Shown piece after piece: positions 44,906-58,036 of a stretch of DNA of 64,000 nucleotides. The notes under the pieces are model-generated. The model saw nothing but the letters and a program-made list of their open reading frames with translations, was not told the DNA's origin and did not search any database. Both the position numbers and the translations under genes were made by a program. The stretch's first letter is position 1. Each line of letters starts with the position of its first letter. Source of the DNA: Siphlonurus alternatus (Eukaryota; Arthropoda; Insecta; Ephemeroptera; Siphlonuridae); NCBI GenBank assembly GCA_949825025.1, contig OX463781.1, positions 36,792,366 through 36,856,365 of the forward strand. Reading direction: 5' to 3'.

Positions 44906-47900
44906 CTTTTGGCTATACATAATACAACATAGAGACAAAAAAAACTTATAAATATAACTTAAAAATGAAACATGATACAATATTATATGCACTTAGAAAT
45001 ATTAAAACAATTAAAGCAAACATTAAAATAACATTCATACACATATATAAGTCAAGATAATACATCATAGTGGCATTTATCCCCTATGTTATATTCTTAA
45101 AGGTATACAGGCCTCAAATTACAAATTAGACAGACATTAAGTGTTGCTCAAGTTTATAATCAACATTCGTATTATTTTTAGTTTTACCTGCGCGCGGTGC
45201 GTCTGTGCGAAGTCGCGCTGTAATGTAAGTCCTTGCTGACGTCACAACTCACAGCTAGCACTGATTAGCATTGAGTTGTGACGTCATCAAGGACTTCGTG
45301 ACGTCATCAAGGACTAAATTTCTTACTTTGAACTGCGACTTCGCACGGATGCATCACGCGTGGAAAAAAATGATGCGAATGTTGATTATATACTCTAAAC
45401 CCACTTGGTGACTGTCTATTTTGTATTTTGAGGCCTGTATGCCTTTAAGATTGATATATTCTTTTACTGAATAAAACTGGTGCGCTAATAGAAACTTTTT
45501 TAGTTCTTTCGCAAATTTTTTATTACAATCAATGTTTTTAATTGCCGTTGGCAGTTTATTATAAATTGTTATAAGGTCAAAATGAGGACATTTGAAATTT
45601 TTTGGAAGGTGAGGATCATTTCTGATTCTTGTATTATGATTATGAAGGGTGGCGTTAGTTTCAAAAAGTCCGGGTTGATTTCTTACAAATTTTGCACTTT
45701 CTAGTATATACAAAGAAAGCAATGTTAGGATTTTTTGTTGCATAAAAGTTTTTTTACATGCTCTGTTTTTTTGAGATTATAAATTACCTTAAGTGCTGAT
45801 TTTTGTAGTGAAAATAGTGTACTAGCATCTTTTGTGTTCCCCCATAATATTATAGCATATAAAAGATGCACGTGTACATGTGCATAATACAATTGTTTAT
45901 TTAAGTTTTCTGAAAATTTTTTATTAACATTTCTTAACACGTGAATTCCTTTTGCGATACATTTTGCCTTTGAGTGCCTAACATTGTAGGTCGTCTCTTA
46001 TTGTTTCACCTAAGTATTTTACTTCCGTATCTTTTTTTATGTTTTGTGGTTGAATTGTTATGCGTGGGGTGAAATTATGTTCTTTGCCTTTTGATTTGAA
46101 ATATATGAATGTAGTTTTTTGTGGATTGAGTAATAGTTTGTTCTCTGAACTCCAGTCTGTGAGTTCCTCCGTAGTTTTACATGCTTTCTCTGTGAGTTGC
46201 GAAACAGTGGTTGCGATGGTGGCGCATGCGGTATCATCCGCGTACTGCACTTTGTCGTCCTCTGTTATCGCATCTGACAGATCGTTGGTGACTATTGCGT
46301 ACAGTATCGGGCTAAGGGAGGACACCTGTGGGACCCCTAGGGTTGTTTTGAGTTCCTTGAAAATTGCACGTAGTATTTTATTGTCTGTTTCGTACAAGAA
46401 AGACACTATTTGTGACCTGTTAGTTAAAAAATATTTAATAAAATTTTGTTCTCTCCCTTGTACCCCATACGTTTCTAATTTTTTGCATAACAATTCGTGG
46501 TCCAGCATATCAAAATCCTTTGAGAAATCAAAAAAGGTGCACGTGACTAATTTTTTGCTTGCAATGCATTGAAAACTTGCTTGATTAATGTATATACTGC
46601 GGTTGTGGTGGATTTATTCCTTTTATAGATGTGTTGTGCTTTTAGACAAAATGTTGTTAGCTTGTAGGTGTTCTTCCAGTTTGTAGGCGAAATAAGGTTT
46701 CTATTATTTTTGAGAAAGCTGACAATACTGCTATTGGCCTGAAATTTTCTGATAATATTGGGTTTCCCTTCTTACGTAAGGGTGTTACTCTCGCCGTTTT
46801 GAGCGCGGTGGGAAAGATTCCCTGATGAAAACAAGAGTTTATTATATTTCGAAGCAGAGCGGCGATATGATTGGCACAGGCTTTTAATATTGAGATAGGG
46901 ATTTCGTCAATACCAGCACCAGTTTTGTTTTTATGTGAGTGTATAACTTTCAGGACATCTTTTGTACTTATTGGCAGAATTTTAATTTTATTATAATCTT
47001 TAGTATTATTTGTATTTATTGTTTTGTGTGATGTTTTTATTTTGTTGGAAAGTTCCTGCGCGGCATACCAAAATTCTTCATTTAATTTTTGGGCAATTTT
47101 TAATGGGTTATATTCTACAGTGTCATTGAACTGTACTGATTTAATATACTTTTTTTAGATGTTTTTGAGTTTTCGTTTATTATGGATCATGATGCCTTTA
47201 ATTAATTTTTTTGCCGTTTTTATAAGATTATCATTAGAGGTTATTCTTGCTTTAGCCATATCTTTTCTTAGCTTTTTTAGTTTAATTTTGTATTCAGACT
47301 TTTTTGTTATGTCGACACATTTACTGGTGTAAAATAGTTTTCTTGTTTCTGCCCGTTGTTTTTTAATTTTACGAGTGATCCACCTAGGTTTTTGAATTCA
47401 ATTTTTGATTTTTTTTTACGTATTTTTGGAAATGCTGTGTTAAAATGAATTTTAAATATTTCATAAATCATGTCAAATTTATGATCTGCATCCGCAGTAT
47501 CATAAACTTGAAACCATTCTTCAGTGCTCAGTAAGTAGCACAATTGACTTATATTTCTTTCTGTAAAGATCCTTCTGTTTACATATTTTTGTATGTTTAC
47601 TTTGTATTTGTGTGTGTGTATTGTTATGTACAACAATTTGTGATCCGAGCACCCCATGTCTAGCACGTCTGAGTCGTAGGACCGCGAGTCTATGTTAGTT
47701 ATTATGTAGTCTATTTTTGTTTTTGTGGAGGAAATTGAAGTCGTAAATTCACGTGTATGCAGATCATTAGTATTATGTAACAAAAATGTACCAAGTAGTG
47801 TGACAAAACGTTTTTTGTTGTTTAGTTTGTTATTGATATTGTTTTTTGCAAGTAAATCTATATTTAAATCTCCACAGATAACAATTTTATCATTTTTTTT

Positions 47901-48400
47901 TTTGCATTTGTTTTTTACACATTTTATTGTTTCCTCTAGAGATTTACAAAGAAATTATCCGTCTCGATCGAGTCACAAGTTGGAGATCTGTACACACATA
48001 ACAGATATATTCCCTGTGCGCTCACAGTGCTTTCAATCTTTGCAATACAACATTCTAATATTTTTTCCTCGCTATGATTGTACTTCTTTGATTTTAACAT
48101 TTTTTTTTGCAAATATGGCAACTCCGCCTTTACAATATTGAGTCCTGCAGAAGTTTGAAATATTATTATAATTTAGTAATTTAAAAGATTTTAATTGTTC
48201 TGATTTTAAGTAATGCTCAGCAAGCAATGGAACATCAATTTTTTGGTTTTGTAACCAGGAATCGAAGTCATTTTGTCATTTACACAGCTGGATACTCCTT
48301 GAATAATAGTGTAATATATTTTTAGTGATTTTTTTTCAATTTTTACATTTTGGTTGCCTTAATTATTTGTGTGTGACAGATTTTGTGTATTGTTTACAAC
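44906..48400 (-). pseudogene. LINE copy 1: endonuclease-RT retrotransposon, nearly full length
   Basis: Minus strand, in order. Apurinic endonuclease: VPLLAEHYLK (about 48230), GGVAIFAKKNVK-like (48100), ICGDLNIDLLA (47845-47878), KIDYIITNIDS (47715), GCSDHKLLYITI (47625-47660). Linker to about 46900. Reverse transcriptase: FFDFSKDFDMLDHELLCKK (46480-46535), LGVPQVSSLSPILYAIV (46310-46360), QYADDTACA with both aspartates intact (46220-46250), VKYLGETIRDDL (45985-46020). C-terminal region: VHLLYAIILWG (45845), HNHNTRIRNDPHLPKN (45600-45640). Frames shift several times and QG in the RT motif is QV, so it is dead. A MITE sits in the 3' part (45101-45444). The tail is (AAAT)n. Clade is Jockey/CR1-like; exact clade not assigned. 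Confidence 0.88.
45101..45444. mobile_element. TTAA-flanked MITE inside LINE copy 1
   Basis: The ends are AGGTATACAGGCCTCAAA and the complement of AGGCATACAGGCCTCAAA. TTAA duplications lie at 45097-45100 and 45445-45448. The arms run through TATAATCAACATTCG and GTGCGAAGTCGC, with TGACGTCA three times near the centre. The LINE frame reading EYINLK stops at its edge. Insertion at TTAA suggests a piggyBac- or Kolobok-like mobiliser (inference). Confidence 0.88.
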
Positions 48401-49663
48401 ATTATTTATATATCAAGTTATAAGTTCAATAAGTTCACTCAAATTTTTGCCAGTTATTAATAATACTATATCTTCTGCATACAGAATGATTTTACAGCAA
48501 CATCCTAGTGCATATTCTAAGTCATTAATAAATAGTACAAAAAGCAGTGGTCCTAATACTAAACCCTTGGGCACACCATGATTACACCCTAGTGTCTCAG
48601 ATATATAAATTTCTTTCTCTCCATTCTCATTTATATCACTTATTTGTACATATTGAGTTCTATATTTTAAAAAAGATATCAAAATTCAAGACAGTTCCCC
48701 CTAATACCATAAAATCATTTTTTTTAACAATATATCATGATTGACAATATCAAAAGCCTTTTTAAGGTCTGTAAATACAGCAAGAGTAAAGTTTTTTAGT
48801 ATGTTCTGCTTATTAATTGAATTTACAAGCTCAACAACAGCTGTTGTTGTTGATCTACCAGGAGTAAAGCCATGTTGACATTTTGAAAATATTTTTTGAA
48901 ATACAGAAATTTTGAATCTGAATTTTTACATCGATTTCAATGATCTTAGATTTCCCCGAGAGTCCAGCAATAGGCCTTTGATTGGTAATATCTGTGGTAT
49001 TTTTAACTTTTTCAACAGCTGTAACTTTGAAGTTTTTAATAATGGAGGGAATACGCCTTCACATAATAAATATGATATAATAACACTTAATGGCTTAGCA
49101 ATATCTTCCCCTATACATTTTATTAGTTTATCAGATATTTCATCTGCACCAGAGGAAGTTTTATTTTTCATTTTATTAAATATTTTTAATATATCCATCT
49201 TGAAAAGAGGAAAGAAAAACATAGATTCACTTGTTCAAGGCCCATATATTTTAAATGGTGTGTCATTAATATTTTGGAGTGCATCCTTACTAACGATATA
49301 AAATATGTATTTAACATGTTGGAAATACGTTGAGGGTCTGTGTCATTGTCTCCTGTAAATGGGCATGTAATTATATTTTTTTTAAATAAATTTTGTTCTC
49401 CTTTTCTATTTCCTGTTTCAGTTTTGACTATTGTCCATACAGCTTTGGACTTATTTTCAGATTCATTAACAAATTTATACGAATAATCCCTTCTATTATT
49501 TCGTATGCTTCTTTTATATTGTTCATTTAATTTTTTAACTTTTTGTGAATAATATGATACACCCCTATGTAGATAATTGTGTATTTGTTTTCTTTTATTT
49601 TTCAAACCAGGTGTGTACCATTTCTTTCTTAATGGGTTACAATTTATTTTCTTATGTTTAAAT

Positions 49664-50846
49664 CAGGGTTCCGGACCGGACCGTTTCAGACCGGTCATGA
49701 CCGCAAAAAACCGCTCATTTTGCTTGACCGGTCATGACCGGTCCATAAATGACCGTCGATGCTCGACCGCGACCGGTCTGACCATCGATCGCGACCGGCC
49801 GGATAGCGACCGCGACCGGTCTGATCAAGACCGCGCACATTGAACGGTTATTTCAAACTACCGACCGCGATCGTAAATTTAGCGGTCTTGAAAATCTTAA
49901 AATTAAAAAAAATTTAAAATCGCTCCTTAGTGAAGAACTGAAATTAAGATCGCGGGCGGATCAACTTCACTTTATTTGCAATCGAGGTTTTCATATAGTT
50001 ATACATCATTAATATATTTTATATGTTATACATATTAATATTTTAGTATATAAAATATAAAAAGTAAAAAATTTATACTCTTAAATTATAAATACATATT
50101 ATTTTTCTTATTACGTACTTACTTTTTTTTTCTTTTTTATTTCATAATAAAGTACATAATTAATACTTTAAAACTGATCATGCATTTATAATTGCTGTCT
50201 GCTTGCTGGTTATTGGCGACATACTCTCGCTCGCAATGCTCAGGTATAACTAACTTGACGAGAACGAAGTACGACCGGGTCGCAATCAATCTCAACAATC
50301 AAGTTGGACCGACGATGAAGTTGAACGGGCATATACCGGAGTTTGTAAGTAATGTTTTGAGTTATGAGTAATCATTCAGGATCGACTACACATCATCATG
50401 ATAACGGAAAACACAAGTTTACGAAAGCACAAATGAAAAATTGAGAAAAATTTATCCCGAATTCTTGATTCCGATTGGTCAGTAATGTCACGTGACATTC
50501 GCCAACGAATTAGAAATACTTATTATTCGTGTTAAAAGAAGGCAGCTGTAAGCCTAGTATATAATATAATTTAATATAATTATGCCCGAAAATCCCGATT
50601 ATCCCGATAATATTATATTATATGCGACCGCGGTCACGGTCCGCCGCGGTCCATTTGACCGAAATGACCGCGTATTTTGACGCAACCGGTCATGACCGGT
50701 CCATTATGACCGCCGTGCCCCGACCGCGACCGGTGACGCGACCGCCGCTGCGATGAGACCACTCGACCGGTCCAAATTTTTGACCGACGAATCAACGACC
50801 GGACCGCGGTTGACCGGACCGTTTTCACCGGCGGTCCGGAACCCTG
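49664..50846. mobile_element. Non-autonomous hAT element, TSD GTTTAAAT
   Basis: The ends CAGGGTTCCGGACCGGACCG and the complement of CAGGGTTCCGGACCGCCGGT are inverted repeats. GTTTAAAT lies on both sides (49656-49663 and 50847-50854), a perfect 8-bp duplication. Subterminal zones (49670-49860 and 50625-50840) are packed with GACCGGTC/GACCGCGACC words. The AT-rich middle has no transposase. Removing it rejoins the LINE reading frame across the site, which confirms insertion into LINE copy 2. Confidence 0.93.
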
Positions 50847-51100
50847 GTTTAAATGGAAAATGTGTATGAAACCTATCAAAAATTTATAGTATTCATCAAA
50901 CATTTTTTCACCACACTCTTGTTGGTAAATATGCGTCCAGTCTGTTAACTTTATGAATTGTTTAAACTTTTGAATTTTGGTTTCGTTATATTCTCTTCTA
51001 AAACAAACATAGGAATTGACAGGCTTATTTACATTTCTAATACAAAGGGTCTGAGCATAATGATCAGACAATTTTGCTCTTAAAAAAATAGTTACAGTAA

Positions 51101-51239
51101 GAGGCATTCACAAAGCCTTAAGGCCACATTTAGGGCTCAATAATTTAAGACCAGAAATTTTGGGTCTAAAAAGCATGCCTAAAATCAGGCTTTAAATTAT
51201 CGAGCCCTAAATGTGGCCTTAAGGCTTTGTGAATGCCCC
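51101..51239. mobile_element. 139-bp MITE, copy 2, inside LINE copy 2
   Basis: The ends are GAGGCATTCACAAAGCC and the complement of GGGGCATTCACAAAGCC; same length and interior (AGGCCACATTTAGGGCTC) as 544-682. Flanks ACAGTAA and TTAGTAA agree at 5 of 7 positions, fitting a partly decayed 7-bp duplication. It interrupts the endonuclease region. Confidence 0.88.
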
Positions 51240-51790
51240 TTAGTAATATCATCATCTGCTAGATTTGTAATAATATTATCAATAATTGAGCCGTCATTAG
51301 TATCTAGATTCACCTTGGTACATTCATGAATTTTAAATTTAAGTTTATAACTATTGACATTAGAAATGAAATCTGTAGTTGTCTTTTCAGTTTTGGAGAT
51401 GTCAATATTATAGTCACCCATTTAATAATAACTTCGTTTTTTAGCACATTTGCATTTATCTAACATTTCTGTAAATTTATAAAAAAAGTAATTAATTTCA
51501 CTTTCATTTTCTATAATAAAACTTGTATCATTGTTAATATTAGGTTTTGTACCAGATCTATATACCCCTATTATAGATATGGTCTTGTTTTTCCGTTTAT
51601 TTACTTGTCATTCTACTTTCAGAGACACACATTCAAATATTTTTTCTCTGCTCAAATTCAGACCTATATCTGTAACTGTGATACAATTTACAAGATTCAG
51701 TTTCGCAAATATACACACGCCTCCATAACCTTTTTTCGAGCAAAAACACCGACAAGTATCGCACACCATGTTTCGCGCGAAGTATTGCAT

Positions 51791-52077
51791 CTCTGGATGT
51801 ATCTTCTATATGTAACGAAATATTTACAAAACGTGTGAAAAAGCTTCCTGAAATAGCCACTAGTAGCGCGGCGATCGTTATTCTGTGCCGTGACGGGTGC
51901 TGCTGTGCCGGTTCTTACCGCGCTAGACCGCACCGTGCCGATTATCAATGGTCATATGAGTTTTTTTACCAAAGCTCATTAAATATTACGCACAGTTTTA
52001 TGATAACTTTCTGAAACTACCGTTTGGGGGCCAAAAATACAAATATTTGGGCCGCCGGCAAAGCTACATCCCCATGG
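51791..52077. other. Unassigned segment with GCCG-rich patch
   Basis: 51855-51950 is GC-rich (TGTGCCGTGACGGGTGCTGC, GCTAGACCGCACCGTGCCGA). It may be another repeat or the 5' part of the LINE; not resolved. Confidence 0.3.
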
Positions 52078-52185
52078 AAGATTTTTAAAAAACTCCCATG
52101 TCTCCAATTTTGAAAATTGAAACTTTTTTATTTTGGTACATTTAGTTTCAAGGAATATATATATTAGAGCATCTGAAAAAAAAAT
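52078..52185 (-). repeat. Dispersed repeat G, copy 2
   Basis: Inverted relative to 34310-34410 and sharing AAGTTTCAATTTTCAAAATT and CTTGAAACTAAATGTACC. It has an AT expansion near 52158-52166. Confidence 0.75.
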
Positions 52186-53376
52186 ATATAAATGTAGGAG
52201 AATTCCCCATTGAAAAATAAGATAATTATATTAAGTTATTAACTATAAGTTTATAATATAACGTACATTGACAGTAATACAGATTTTGAATTATCAACTA
52301 AATTTGGTTCATTGACATTAAATACATTAAATTTTATTTTGCAGATTTTAATGTCAAATCTTTATAACAGCTCACAGCTAGTTATTATAAAATCTTGTCT
52401 GTACTACGCATTATCGGAAAAGTTCATATAAAATAATAATAAAATGACGAGAATTCTATACAAAGAAGTTATAACTCTTTTGTTTCATTTCCCTTTGATG
52501 CAAGTAAATAATTAAAATTTCATTTTTTACATTATGTTAGTTATATGTTACAAAGCAATATATATTTTTGTTATTGGTTATATTAATAAGACATATCAAT
52601 CAAGATTACATACTGTAATCTAAGCGACTGAGAAAAAAGTATAATATATGAATTTAATTCTTCAAGACCTAACTAAGCATAGGATAAGAATGGATTCTAT
52701 TTCTATAACCTAATGTTACTATTTATTAATTATTTAATAAAATAAAACAAGACCATATATTTTTCATTTGTGTAAAAATCAAAGTCTTTTGGTCGTTGTT
52801 GGTAAACTAAGTATTGTTGTGTAATGTCTGTCGCGTGAAAGGAAAAACATGGGACGGTTGTTGATTTACATGTTAACTTATGGAAAATGACCGTTAATTA
52901 TGAAGTTGACACCGTTGCCTAGCGCCAACAATGCCATTACGTTCTCTGCTCTGGTGGCAAAATTAGGCACTACGTCGTCCCATGTTTAACAATGAAAAAG
53001 GCTTCATGCGAAAGACATTATAAACATTGGTTTGTTACAACCATTGTGCGAGTAGAAGAGTTTGGTAAAAATATAAATAATATTTTTTCACATTTTTAAA
53101 TTAATAAAAATTTGCAAACAAAAGTATTATTCTGAAAAAAAAAAAAAAAAATGAAAAAAACAAACTTTACACTAGCTTTTAATGGCTTAATTATCTTTGT
53201 CTCATTTACACAAGAATATAATAAATATATTATCAAAAATAATTTAAAAAATATTTATGAAAATAAATCTTAATATATCAAAGTCTGACAATTTAATGTT
53301 TTTATTCAACCCACTATATTTTATGGGTGATAAAAATTTTGCATTTTGAGAATGGTAACTTCAATATGCTATACTA
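52186..53376. other. AT-rich spacer
   Basis: A short inverted repeat AAACATGGGACG / CGTCCCATGTTT spans 52847-52989, with ordinary composition between (CGTTGCCTAGCGCCAACAAT). Nothing else is seen. Confidence 0.4.
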
Positions 53377-54787
53377 CAGTAGAGGCTTCAAGTGCGTGAG
53401 CCCGCGATGCGCAACTGTTGTGGCTAAGGTCCATCTTGCACTTGAAAATGAAGATTTTTTTTTTATTAATATTTTCTCCGTTATAAATAAAGCAAAAAAA
53501 AATCTAAATCTAGAATTATCTTCTGTATTTTTCAGTTTGGACCAAAGTTCCGTAAAGGAAATTTCCCTAAAAAATCTTATTCTTAGTGAAAAAAATAATA
53601 ATTTTTTTTTTTACATATATAGTTTTAGATAGGACGGTGGGTATACCGAAAATTAACTGACTGGAAGCCTCTGTCTAACATAAATATATATCCAATGTAA
53701 AAAACATTTGTAATTTTTAGTAAAATTTGGCATGTAGTTTTAACTTTGTTACTGTTTTCGTCATTTTTTCATTACAAATTGCATACATTAATTAATTTGT
53801 AAAGGAACTGAGCAGAACGTAAAAATAACTCACTTCCAAAATGTTATCTATTTTTACAAAAATTTACTTTAACATTCTTATATCGGGGAATGTTTTCAAA
53901 TAACACATAAGAAAAACAAAAATTATTATAAATAAATGTTTTAACACTTATAAAAATATAAATGTACATTTTTGTTTGTTATAATTACAAAGTAAAGGTA
54001 CCATTACATGATATTAGACAGTTCTAAGCGTCGCATACGTAGTTCTACAGCTAAGTATATTAATGATTTGTGGTGATATAATTAGCATAAGATGCCAACT
54101 TTAGTACTCGAATTCTTCGGCAAATTATAATTTATATTTTGAGTAGTAACTTGAATCGATTTATGTGTTTTTCTGTAAGCAATGATGAATGCATCATCAC
54201 TGCTTGCAGGAACGTACAGAATCGGTCCGCGGAGTCGATAGTTTCACTGCATTTTTTAATCTTATTTAATCCAGTAGGATAATATAGGCCCATGCATCTA
54301 TTATGCTCATCTTAAAGGTATTTCTATTTAGAAAACAGAAAACTATTTAGTTATCCGTTTTATAAAATACGTTTTTAATGTGATAACCTACATAGTTTAA
54401 ATGTCGGAAAAAAGTCATTTTACAATTTCTATGTTGCCTCTCCGAGAGAATCAAAAGTGCTGCTTGGTTAATGGCTATAAAATATTTAATTATTTTTGTG
54501 TCAGGCCGATTGACAATTTTTGAAGCTTGAATAATATGCAAAATATCCACTTTTTCAAAATGATTGCGAGCATTTCAGTAACAGAAATAATTATAAATCT
54601 AACGTTCAAGTCTACTATTCCATGGACGTAAGAATGATTTTTCCTGATAGATTCCAAAAATTGATATTAGTAATACTCGTAATATTATTTTAAATATTAT
54701 TTAATACGCAGATACTGAAATTTTGATCAATTGTTTTTATTAACTTAATTTGATAAGCAATAAATAAGATAAATTGTAACATAAATT
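53377..54787. other. Spacer; possible decayed element at 53377-53674
   Basis: AGAGGCTTC at 53383 is mirrored by GAAGCCTCT at 53664, about 300 bp apart, which may be eroded TIRs. The 101-codon frame between is lysine/asparagine/phenylalanine-rich and not recognised. Confidence 0.3.
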
Positions 54788-54788
54788 T

Positions 54789-54863
<75 letters not shown>

Positions 54864-54892
54864 CATATATATAATATATATATATTATAATT
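54788..54892. repeat. (TA)n microsatellite
   Basis: Near-pure TA over about 100 bp. Confidence 0.95.
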
Positions 54893-55949
54893 ATGTAGCA
54901 TTTAAACAACATTTTCTACGTAAAATTACATAAAAAAATGAAAATGAAACACCACATTTTAAACGTATAATAAATCGAAAAAAAATGTATAATTGGTTAA
55001 AAACAAAATAAATCTATTTTTACAAATATTATTGTTTTATAATTATACATTTAAATTTGTAATATCCAATTTTCAGTTTAAATATCGTTTTTAATTTGAC
55101 GTTATAATTACATTTTCATTTATTTTTTGTAAAAACAAAAAGAATTTTTTTACAGTGTCAGATATAGTACAAATTAATTATATTACGTGATAGTGCTTCA
55201 CTACTAAATCCCTTTAAGCACAATACATTCACTAATCTGATGGCCATTCATCGTTAAGTGGATAAAAACTTTTTACAAACATTCACTGGATGCTTAATAG
55301 TATTTGCACTCTAATGATTCGTATGTAATTATATAAAAAAAAATAAATTAATATTAACTTCTGCAGAACTGTCACGATGAATTAGAGTTAAAGATGATCC
55401 TCAAATACTTCGGAATCAAAATGTATTTCTGTCAGAAGGAATCAAATGAAATAAATTTTAAAAATTCGAGAATGTCTTAAAACTTAATCGCTTATGATTT
55501 TAGCAAATTCAAGGGCAGTGTTTTATCACAACAGCTCCTTTTCCATTTTTTGTCCATATTAATTGTCCTTAAGGCTCTATGTTATATTTTTGTCTCAATT
55601 TTCACAAAACTGATACGACAGAACCCTTTTGAAACATGAAATTATGATTATATTTTCATATTTTAAAAATTGATGGAGGAAAAATTAAGTAGAATCCAAA
55701 CTTGTTATAACGCGCGTGTTATTTCTAATCACGCTGATAAATTGACCCGGAGAAGTAACCAATCTAACCATAAAATTGATTACACATACATGGATACTCT
55801 GTAAAAAATGGCTAACATTTAAAAACATGCATATCAATATTTTCAAAACGATTTCAGTAGAGAAATAGTATTTTGCATGGACTCTTGATGATGTGTATTA
55901 TTTATAAGTTTTTATTTTCGATTGATTTGCAGTTTATGAATATTATGCA
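54893..55949. other. AT-rich spacer
   Basis: No supportable feature. Confidence 0.4.
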
Positions 55950-56270
55950 GAAAGAGTTAAATTGCTATGACAATGTGTGCATTTATTCGACCAATATTTA
56001 TATTTACTTTTATTACAAATCTTTCGATGTTATTACTTTCATGGAAGTGGAAGCGCGGGAGAAATAGTACTATATATTTGCGCACGGCGCAATCTCCCAC
56101 CTCATTGCTCCTTCTCCTTCATTATATTCACGCAGCAGCAATCAGCGAGAGACTGTGCTTGCATCTAAACTACCGATGTTTGACTCTGCATGAACTGCCA
56201 TTACTTGTTTGCATTTGGTGAGTGACTTTATTTTCTATATCATAAGTGTGGTTGGACGAATAACATATAT
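55950..56270 (+). promoter_or_regulatory. Candidate untranslated first exon, copy 2
   Basis: Homologous to 35790-36085. Shared words in order: TTGCTATGACAATGTGT, TGGAAGTGGAA, TTGCGCACGGCGCAATCTCC (56079), TATTCACGCAG, AATCAGCGAG, TTGCATTTG then GTGAGTGACTTTATT with the donor at 56218. A TATATATT word at 56071 lies just before the conserved core. Homology extends upstream and past the donor, so the whole locus was duplicated. First exons of a duplicated promoter, or a dispersed element, are both possible. Confidence 0.35.
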
Positions 56271-56339
56271 TTTAATAATTTTAATATTCTTCCATTTATT
56301 TGATTTTTTTTTCACCAATCGAAAACAAAATGGGTGTAA

Positions 56340-56450
56340 TTCTTAAAGAGAGTCATTCAGGTTACTCACTAACTACGTTTAGTGGCACTAATCACGGCTA
56401 GTGAGAACGCTGATAACTCTTTCGTGAATTGTTAATATTATCAGAGAAAA
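56340..56450. repeat. Decayed relative of the CACGAAG-ended MITE
   Basis: GTTACTCACTAACTACGTTTAG and AACTCTTTCGTGAAT resemble the ends and inner AACCACG words of 26954-27111, in eroded form. Confidence 0.4.
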
Positions 56451-56689
56451 TATAATCGATATTTTTCTGATATTATGCAAGCAATTCAACACTTTTTATG
56501 CAACCATATTGCATTTCACAGTGGATAACTGGATATTATGCCTTGATTGGATTGGCATTAATATTATTTAAAATATGTTCATCTTTTTTAATTGAACTAA
56601 ACATGCAATCAAAGAAAGTGTCTTCATGATAAAAGTTCTACTCTTGCTTAAAATGACTTCAGCTTATTTGACTCAGAGACACTGCATAG

Positions 56690-56825
56690 ATGTAATGGGC
56701 ACTATTCACAATGGGGTTTATTCAGGCTTTTCACTAACCACGGTTTGTGCTATTACATAAGGCTGGCGCTATTCGTAATTATCAGTGAGAACTGAGGAAA
56801 ACTCTTTCGTGAATCACCCCCAATA
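56690..56825. repeat. Decayed MITE relative, second copy
   Basis: GGGCACTATTCACAATGGGG, TTTTCACTAACCACGG and AACTCTTTCGTGAATCACCC; imperfect inverted ends. Shares AACTCTTTCGTGAAT with 56340-56450. Confidence 0.45.
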
Positions 56826-57870
56826 TATTATGTTTGAAGGTTCGGGGTTTCAAAGTAGTATGTAATTAGTAAATAGAAGTACCAAATAGGGTTTGATTAA
56901 AAAACAAAACAAAAAAAAATATATATTTATTATGTTTGTACGTTTGCATGTATTTTGTTAATTTTTATAAATGAAATATGTCTTTGTGCAGTTAACACAG
57001 TCAAGTATCTTTATCTTCAGTATTTTTTATCTTTATATATTAAAGGCAAATGGATACCCCAAACTTAAAATGCGTTTTGTACAAGAAGTCTCCCGGACGC
57101 TCTCAGAGGTCTTTCATGATTTTCTCATTTCACTACAAATGTGACGATAATAAAAATAATGATATTATTTATATTTTTTTTTTCTACATTGATAATTTAG
57201 AAAATCAAATGTTTATAGTAAAACTGTTGAGAGGTTACATTTTTAGAGCCTAAGTATGACTGATAAACAATTTTGACCATCAAATAAAAGTTATCACATT
57301 AACAAAAGATATCTGCCATAACTACTTTTAATAATTACAGTTTTCTTTTTTTTACATAAAAATCATGGAAAATAAATTTATAATGTAGAATTATTAAGAG
57401 AAAATTTGCTATAAAATTAATTTTATACTTAACATTATACCTCTTGAATTTACATGAATTAATAAAACATTGAAAACAAATAAAATTACAAAGTGCGAAT
57501 TAAGTCTTGATCTTTTCCACGTTAATTAGAAAATAATTAGTAAGCTGATTATGTATCTACTTGAAGAACGTTTTGAAAAGATCTCATTGTTTTCTTCTCA
57601 AGTTTTTGGTTTCTTCCAGCATCGCAGTAGTAAGTGGGATGAAGGGGGAAGTCTCAGTTTTTAGAAAAAGAAATCCCTTAAATTACCATAAATACATTTA
57701 AATTTTTATGAAACATATTCGTATTTTATATAGCATATGATAAAACATATGAAATATGATATTTAATGACGTGAATATAAGTATTAGGTTAATACTTATA
57801 AGAAATGGGCATCAACATTATTTTTTTTAATCTTTTTGTCATAATGTTTTAGTTCAGGGATAAAAAATAA
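56826..57870. other. AT-rich spacer
   Basis: The 67-codon frame at 57050-57253 is not recognised. Nothing else is seen. Confidence 0.35.
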
Positions 57871-58036
57871 GTTGTGATTTATTACTTACGAAGAGCCATG
57901 TGCAAGTATATAATAGGATACAAATAACATAATTATGTGCCTGATTATTTTTAGTTGTGATTTATTACTTACGAAGAGCCATGTGCAAGTATATAATAGG
58001 ATACAAATAACATAATTATGTGCCTGATTATTTTTT
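57871..58036. repeat. Perfect 83-bp tandem duplication
   Basis: GTTGTGATTTATTACTTACG to GTGCCTGATTATTTTT occurs twice head to tail (57871 and 57954) with no difference seen, so it is recent or an assembly artefact. Confidence 0.95.

Larger units (their letters stand above)
48410..51790 (-). pseudogene. LINE copy 2, endonuclease and N-terminal RT part (interrupted copy)
   Basis: Minus strand. Endonuclease: GYGGVCIFAKLN (about 51715), VSLKVE near 51610, MGDYNIDISKTEKTT (51375-51421), SIIDNIITNLADDD (51255-51300), AKLSDHYAQTLCIRN (51030-51075). Linker: NCNPLRKKWYTPGLKNKRK-like (49600-49640), YYSQKVKKLNEQYKRSIR. RT: MKNKTSSGADEISDKLIK (49110-49170), HGVPKGLVLGPLLFVLFIND (48525-48585), YAEDIVLL (48458-48481) where the first catalytic aspartate of YADD is replaced by glutamate. 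It ends LSELIELIT at 48413 and resumes at 44765. A hAT element (49664-50846) and a MITE (51101-51239) are inserted. Upstream limit near 51790 is uncertain. Confidence 0.82.

Noticed and set aside
46060..46572. 170-codon plus-strand frame
   Set aside because: It lies opposite the LINE RT frame, which carries the real motifs (YADD, KYLG).
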